Positions 59,182-64,000 of a DNA stretch of 64,000 nucleotides are shown here, piece after piece. The notes below the pieces were generated by a model. The model searched no databases. It had not been told where the DNA came from and was given only the letters and a program-made list of their open reading frames with translations. Position numbers and translations under genes: made by a program. Location: contig CM049317.1 in assembly GCA_026874595.1 (NCBI GenBank), forward strand, positions 36,738,401 through 36,802,400, written 5' to 3'. Positions within the stretch are counted from its first letter, which is position 1; each line of letters opens with the position of its first letter. The DNA is from Sipunculus nudus. Its lineage: Eukaryota > Annelida > Sipuncula > Golfingiida > Sipunculidae.

Positions 59182-59289
59182 GATACTATGTTCAGATTGA
59201 TTGTAAATATGAAGTGAGTATATATACAAACTTGAATAAAATAATGGCATATAATATAAAATCAAACATTGAAACAGTTAAGAAAGGAT

Positions 59290-60276
59290 AACTTTAATTT
59301 TATTACAGAACAGCAAAATGTCCACTTTTAAAACAAGAACGATTTTGAAGACAAAAAAAAATTAAAATTAAAGATAAATAGAAGAAAACGTTCATCATAA
59401 GTCCCATATCAAAGCCATTAACTGATGAGTACAATTATTCGTACTGTTGTATTATTATTGATGTTGACATATAAAAAGAAAATAAGGATAATTTTTAGAG
59501 ATTAAATTTGAAAATAATATGTTGTTAAAGTTGTGTATAAAGAACATATGGGGGGAAACTGTTTATAGAAACGTTTCCCAACTCCCAACGCCATTCTACG
59601 CCTGCGAGTCATCCACCATACTTGAAGATAAATTAATGCCACTGGAATCCATCCATAATGGATTATGGGCACTTACTGATTGATCCAAAAGTCATTCTAA
59701 TGGATATCAACTGTTTACGAAAACGGGCTTGCTTAAAATCATTAACTGCTTTTTATTACAGCCGATAAAGAATTACATAGGAGTAAGTCAAAACAGGAAT
59801 CAACATACTTTAATTTTGTCGACACATATTTTCAATTCTTGAAATAAATTAATTTTCTTATAACAATTATAAATAACATAATATCATAAAACAATTGCAC
59901 ATGTCAAAACGCATATCAATAACATTTATTTAACCATTCCCCAAATGTCTTACATCAACATTTGCTGTCTTTTGTAGGTTTTCCTTATTTGCATGTTCAT
60001 TCCGAAATTCCAGGTGCTTGATTAAGTATATGAACCGTCGTCTTACACTGTTTACTCAAATGTGTTATTTTCCACTTTTACAATGTAGTTACTTCACTAA
60101 CATAATTACAGTATTGTTTTCTAGTGAATTTTTACTCTGCTAAAAGTCTGTACGGGTCTGGCCACTGGACAGGGTTTCACTTCAAGCAGGCATATATGGA
60201 AGACACTACATTGATAAGAAACGTTTGAAGGGGACAAGTAAGCAGGCTGAAAAGCAGGCAGCATTCAGACGTACAT
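59290..60276. other. Single-copy AT-rich spacer right of the duplication
   Basis: No recognised feature. Confidence 0.5.
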
Positions 60277-60671
60277 TTAATAGGAGAATGCATCAGGGCA
60301 CTGATCTGAGCTTGTTGACCTGAAAATGTTGCCCAGAGTTGGACTGGTACTGGGAATGCTGTTGGGACTGTTGGCCGAACTGTTGCTGCTGAAAAAAAAA
60401 AAAAAAACTGCTGTTTGGTTTGGACGCCATGCTGCGTATGTTTTTGTGATTGACGGAAATGATACTAAGTTTGGCGCGTGAACGGCTGTTTCTGGAAAGG
60501 TTGGTTGGTTTGTTGTTGTTTTGGCCGCAATGGTTGCTGCTGCTGGTTGGTTGATGGGGTACAAGATTTCTGCTCTCGTTCCAGTCTCCCTAATAAAAAG
60601 GGGCAATTTGTGTATCCTTTGATACTGCTGCGGGAAGCTCTCCTCATCTCCCATCTCGGAGCGTGAGTCAA
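60277..60671 (-). pseudogene. Gln-rich coding remnant
   Basis: Minus-strand frames are rich in CAG/CAA codons: 'STNQQQQPLRPKQQQTNQPF' at ~60,490-60,560 and 'QQQFGQQSQQHSQYQSNSG' at ~60,320-60,385. They are separated by an A15 run and a frame change. An N-terminal 'MTHAPRWEMRRASRSSIKG' precedes them. It looks like a low-complexity protein fragment, perhaps from a mobile element. No family is recognised. Confidence 0.35.
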
Positions 60672-60921
60672 TATGTGATGAATAATGTATTCACAATGTG
60701 ACGTATGTGGTGTTTAATTTAATTGATATTTGGTTTAAAACTTTGAATTTTTACCAACACGCCCATACCTTGTACGCTGCTTCAACACCGCATTTCTAAA
60801 TATCAGCTAAGCAGAAGGTTATCACAATATCATTTTATTTATTTTTTTTTTCAATATAACAAACATATAAACCAATAGTTCACAAAGCATATATGACAAG
60901 CTACATAAACAGAACATAATT

Positions 60922-60958
<37 letters not shown>

Positions 60959-63060
60959 GTCGTGAAGTTTTGAATTTTGTCAGTCTGTGATCAAAGGCAA
61001 ATATAGAAAAAAAAAAGAAAGGATCTATGAATTAGATTATTTCAATATAAGTAGGGGCAGGATTTTTTCCAGATCAAGTGTATTTCTGTTGTTTACAGTT
61101 TATATTCAATAATTTCAAAACCCCTGAGTCTTCAACTTCTACACTTGCATTTTTTTATCTTGAAGATTACATATCTATAAATAAGCAAGATCTGGTTGAT
61201 CGTTGGGTAATTTTCTGTATTGCTAAGTACTATTTCTCTCGACTTTTCATCTTGCAATTCAGTGTGAAACACCTAAGTCCATTGGTACATTTGTTTATTT
61301 GGTGATATAAAAATCCCGAATATATGCTCTTAATTTTCTAAAAAAAATTAACATAATCTTTAAGGGGATGAAGGGGACATTCTACCTGTACATTTTCCGT
61401 TCACCGGTAAAATATTATGTAATATTTTAACGTGATTAGTCTCAGTTTAGCACTGTTATATAGATACAAAACTGTACATAAAAGTTAAATCATATTATCA
61501 TTATTATTCAAGTTCTTATTCGGTACTAAACTGTTAGTACATATAGTTTCCCCGTCAACAGTGCATTATAATGACATTTTGTTTATATGTAAACGGGGCA
61601 ATTTTTGGAGTTTGTTCAGCAGAGTCAAATGCAGCGTCGTCTATGCAAAAAATAATAGACCCAGGGATAACTTAAGCTTCCTTATATTAAAAATGTTTGT
61701 TGATACATAGCTATCTTGGACGTTGGCAAAATATTGATTCTGAATTAATATTTTCATTAGAGAAGGCTTTGCACGAGAACCCAGTGTTTTATTTATAATT
61801 TAGTTGCTGTGTTAAACAGACTTATTAGCATCATGGCGTCAGCATCATTTCAGATTCGCGGAATTTCCTGAGTCGAGCGTGTTGTGCTTGTGTGTATACC
61901 ACGTCCAGACAGGGCATCTATTTAAAATATTACTCTTAATACAATCAAAGTGTAAATACACTATTTCTTGCATTATGGACTGCTTTCATTGTTAGCTTAC
62001 GTTATATAAACACCTCTCAACCCATTTCCGCTTATCACCTGAACCAGAAATTTTATAGGTCCTAAACAGTATTTACAATTCCTTACAGTACTTTCACCCT
62101 GGTATACAACAAACGCAGCAAACTATCGTACGCATCTTGAAAAGCGTCATTCAAAATATACCCCAGTACTTTTTTCAAGAAAAGTCAACTTAGTTTCACC
62201 CGCTCCAATCACACATTCTGTCGATGTTCATTTCCCCCCATGTTCAATAAGAGTTTCAGGATTTTTATTGTATTTTCCCCAGAAGGAAGAATCCCATATC
62301 AAGAACTGCCCATGCAATGAAGATATTTATAATAAGCGTTAGTGGGCGTAGCGAAAATAAGTGTTTGTACTTTTAGTGGGTCAGTAGAACATTTTTCTTA
62401 TATTTTGTTACAGATTCGTAACGTTAACATCATTTAAATAATTCCTGATTAATCTTTTCAATAGAGCATAACAGTAATACCCTGGGTGTATTGCACAACC
62501 CTGTGCACACGAAAGCCGTTGGCATACTATTTTCTTCATCTGAATACCTTTTCATGCAGTTTTCCTTAATTTCCTCAATACATATGTATAAAAAAAGTTG
62601 TATCACAATGTAGAACAACAAAGCTTGAAACTAACATGACATTTCTGTATTGAATGATGTCCTTCTGTTAAAAGCTTAGTCATTCTGCTGGTGCTATGTA
62701 TGAAAGCCCAGACCATAATGCTGAAAGAATACTAGTAAGCAGTATAAAGGTCAGAACATATTCATCCATCTCGGCCCGATCAAGAAAATATAAAAAAAAA
62801 TACACTTGGATTTAAGGCACACGTTATTATACCTTGTAAACTTGTTATGATTCATGTATTTCACCTGGATTGTTTAGAATGTTCCAGTCCCGGCGTGTTT
62901 GATTTTCTTTTATTAGATTGTCCTCTGTCCTGGCAATAAACATGACAATATCCTGGTGCTACATGAATAAATACATGATTAACATTGCAATATCAAAGTG
63001 CTTAACATATCTGACATAGGCATAAGAGAGTGGACTCAACGCTACTTTTGCAAAAAATTA
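60672..63060. other. AT-rich region with one (TA)n tract
   Basis: The TA run is at 60,926-60,955. Frames of 60-75 codons (61,078-61,305; 62,430-62,621) have no motif. No RNA gene seen. Confidence 0.5.
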
Positions 63061-63365
63061 AAGGTATGGTTCTCAGGCACCGCCCGCATCAATTTTAAAC
63101 CCCGCATCAAAAATTTTTATTTTGATTTTCAATAAAAACTTTCCAATTTTGAGCTGCTGCCGCTCCGACATTTCTTTCAAGAAGATAAACCATACAATTT
63201 CCTTTGTTTTGTAGTGGTTTTACTTATTTAGCAAAATAAAACTGTTATTTTCATGATTTTCCCTTATCATTTGACATCTTTATCAAAACATACCAAAAAT
63301 ATAAAATAAAAAAAGCGCCCGCCCGCATTGATTTCTGAAAATAAAGTGCCTGAGAACCATACCTT
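63061..63365. mobile_element. 305-bp MITE with 20-bp terminal inverted repeats
   Basis: AAGGTATGGTTCTCAGGCAC at 63,061-63,080 is matched exactly in reverse complement at 63,346-63,365. Just inside each end is a GCCCGCAT-containing GC-rich patch (63,083 and 63,320). The interior is AT-rich and uncoded. The flanks are A/T-rich, so the target duplication cannot be fixed. Confidence 0.85.
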
Positions 63366-63499
63366 TTTTTTATTTTGGCCTAACACATCTATTTATTATT
63401 TTTTCAATCCAAGCGGATTTTGAGAAACGAAGTTATACTGAAAACACGAATTAGATATATTCGTATCACATACTTATGGTGATATAACCTATCGCTTTT

Positions 63500-63790
63500 T
63501 GGTCCACTTCGAATAATTGAGCTCGAATCTAGTCTACGCGAGGAGATTTTTCACGGTCGGCCCACACCCAGTTTGAGCGTTCTGTAGGCTTATTGAGTGA
63601 GAAGGCTGTGTTTTTCTCACACACGGGAAAGACTTTCGATGGTTTCTCGGCGGTATGACCCAGCAATGTGGACGATTACACACCCATTGCCCGCAGATGC
63701 AGTAGTAACCGAGCCTGGGTAAAACCAGGATATAAAATGATATGAAGGGTGTGATCCTGCCTCGTCAAAAAGTCTGATATCAGAATGAAA
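63500..63790 (+). mobile_element. tRNA-derived SINE (family 2), second copy
   Basis: The body matches 7,441-7,730: 'TTTTCACGGTCGG', 'GACCCAGCAATGTGGACGAT', 'GCAGTAGTAACCGAGCCTGG', 'CCAGGATATAAAA'. A degraded B box (GCTCGAATCT, 63,521-63,530) remains of the tRNA-like head. Identity is near 75-80%. Confidence 0.75.
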
Positions 63791-64000
63791 TTCTGTAAAT
63801 GTACTTGTACTTACTTCATATTTTTTTTAATATATAAAAAATATACTTTTTTTGTTATCAATGCATTTGGTTACTCCATTCCATTTAAAATTATTGAGAA
63901 GCAGAATTTATATGATATATTGTACACTTAATCCACAAATAGGATACACTTTTGAATATATAATTTTTTAATTATAACATTTAAAAAAACATTTAAATGT
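63791..64000. other. AT-rich window end
   Basis: Nothing recognised. Confidence 0.6.

Larger units (their letters stand above)
45437..59289 (+). repeat. Tandem duplication unit D (13.9 kb)
   Basis: The right copy of the duplication. The size difference to C is explained by a 1668-bp insertion at 51,221, a 27-bp extra segment at ~57,118, a ~75-bp deletion near 49,737 and a ~178-bp deletion at ~54,300, plus small indels. All features listed for C recur unless noted. Confidence 0.95.

Noticed and set aside
60478-60666. Trp/Cys-rich plus-strand frame
   Set aside because: It is the antisense of the Gln-rich minus-strand remnant.

Overview
The window is non-coding-looking, AT-rich animal DNA, most likely from a lophotrochozoan and probably a bivalve mollusc. 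The grounds are the dense (TA)n microsatellites, tRNA-derived SINEs, fragments of L1/Tx1-type and CR1/L2-like non-LTR retrotransposons, a Ty3/gypsy-like element primed by tRNA-Pro, a PIF/Harbinger transposase, a pogo-like terminus, and decayed Cys-rich modules resembling galaxins. The species call is inference. No operons, rRNA genes, CRISPR arrays or intact long host genes were seen; nearly all coding signal is broken or short.

Layout. (1) 0.4-12.7 kb (block A): an old copy of a local duplication, interrupted at 0.7-4.3 kb by mobile DNA. That DNA comprises a minus-strand non-LTR retrotransposon whose first ORF keeps a 2A-type GDVEMNPGP motif, two tRNA-derived SINE copies flanking paired CRE palindromes, and a pogo-like terminus. 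Block A carries several minus-strand Cys-rich modules (6.4, 7.2, 7.9 and 9.2 kb) and a plus-strand open frame of the same kind at 12.39-12.69 kb. (2) 12.7-16.8 kb: little recognisable content, with microsatellites and a poly-C run. (3) 16.8-21.5 kb: L1-type retrotransposon remnants on both strands. (4) 21.5-27.3 kb: a putative unclassified DNA transposon with repeated GTCACGGACNGGACA motifs and a decayed minus-strand protein, into which a Ty3/gypsy-like LTR plus gag seems to have inserted. (5) 27.8-32.99 kb (block B): an old paralogue of block A. (6) 32,988-45,436 (C) and 45,437-59,289 (D): a recent head-to-tail tandem duplication of 12.4 and 13.9 kb. Each copy holds a Cys-rich module, a non-LTR 3' end, paired poly-G runs, an eight-fold ~128-bp tandem array built on a GGTGGCGCCACC palindrome, and a dead Harbinger transposase. 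D alone carries a 1.67-kb L1-type endonuclease fragment. (7) 59.3-64 kb: a Q-rich remnant, a 305-bp MITE with 20-bp inverted termini, and a second copy of the 7.4-kb SINE family.

Interpretation. The locus appears to be a repeatedly duplicated, now largely pseudogenised cluster of a galaxin-like Cys-rich protein gene (tentative family call). It has been rearranged by tandem duplication and nested insertion. The strongest coding evidence is a 57-nt stretch shared by blocks A and B in which the two differences I see are both synonymous, although the flanking DNA has diverged much further.
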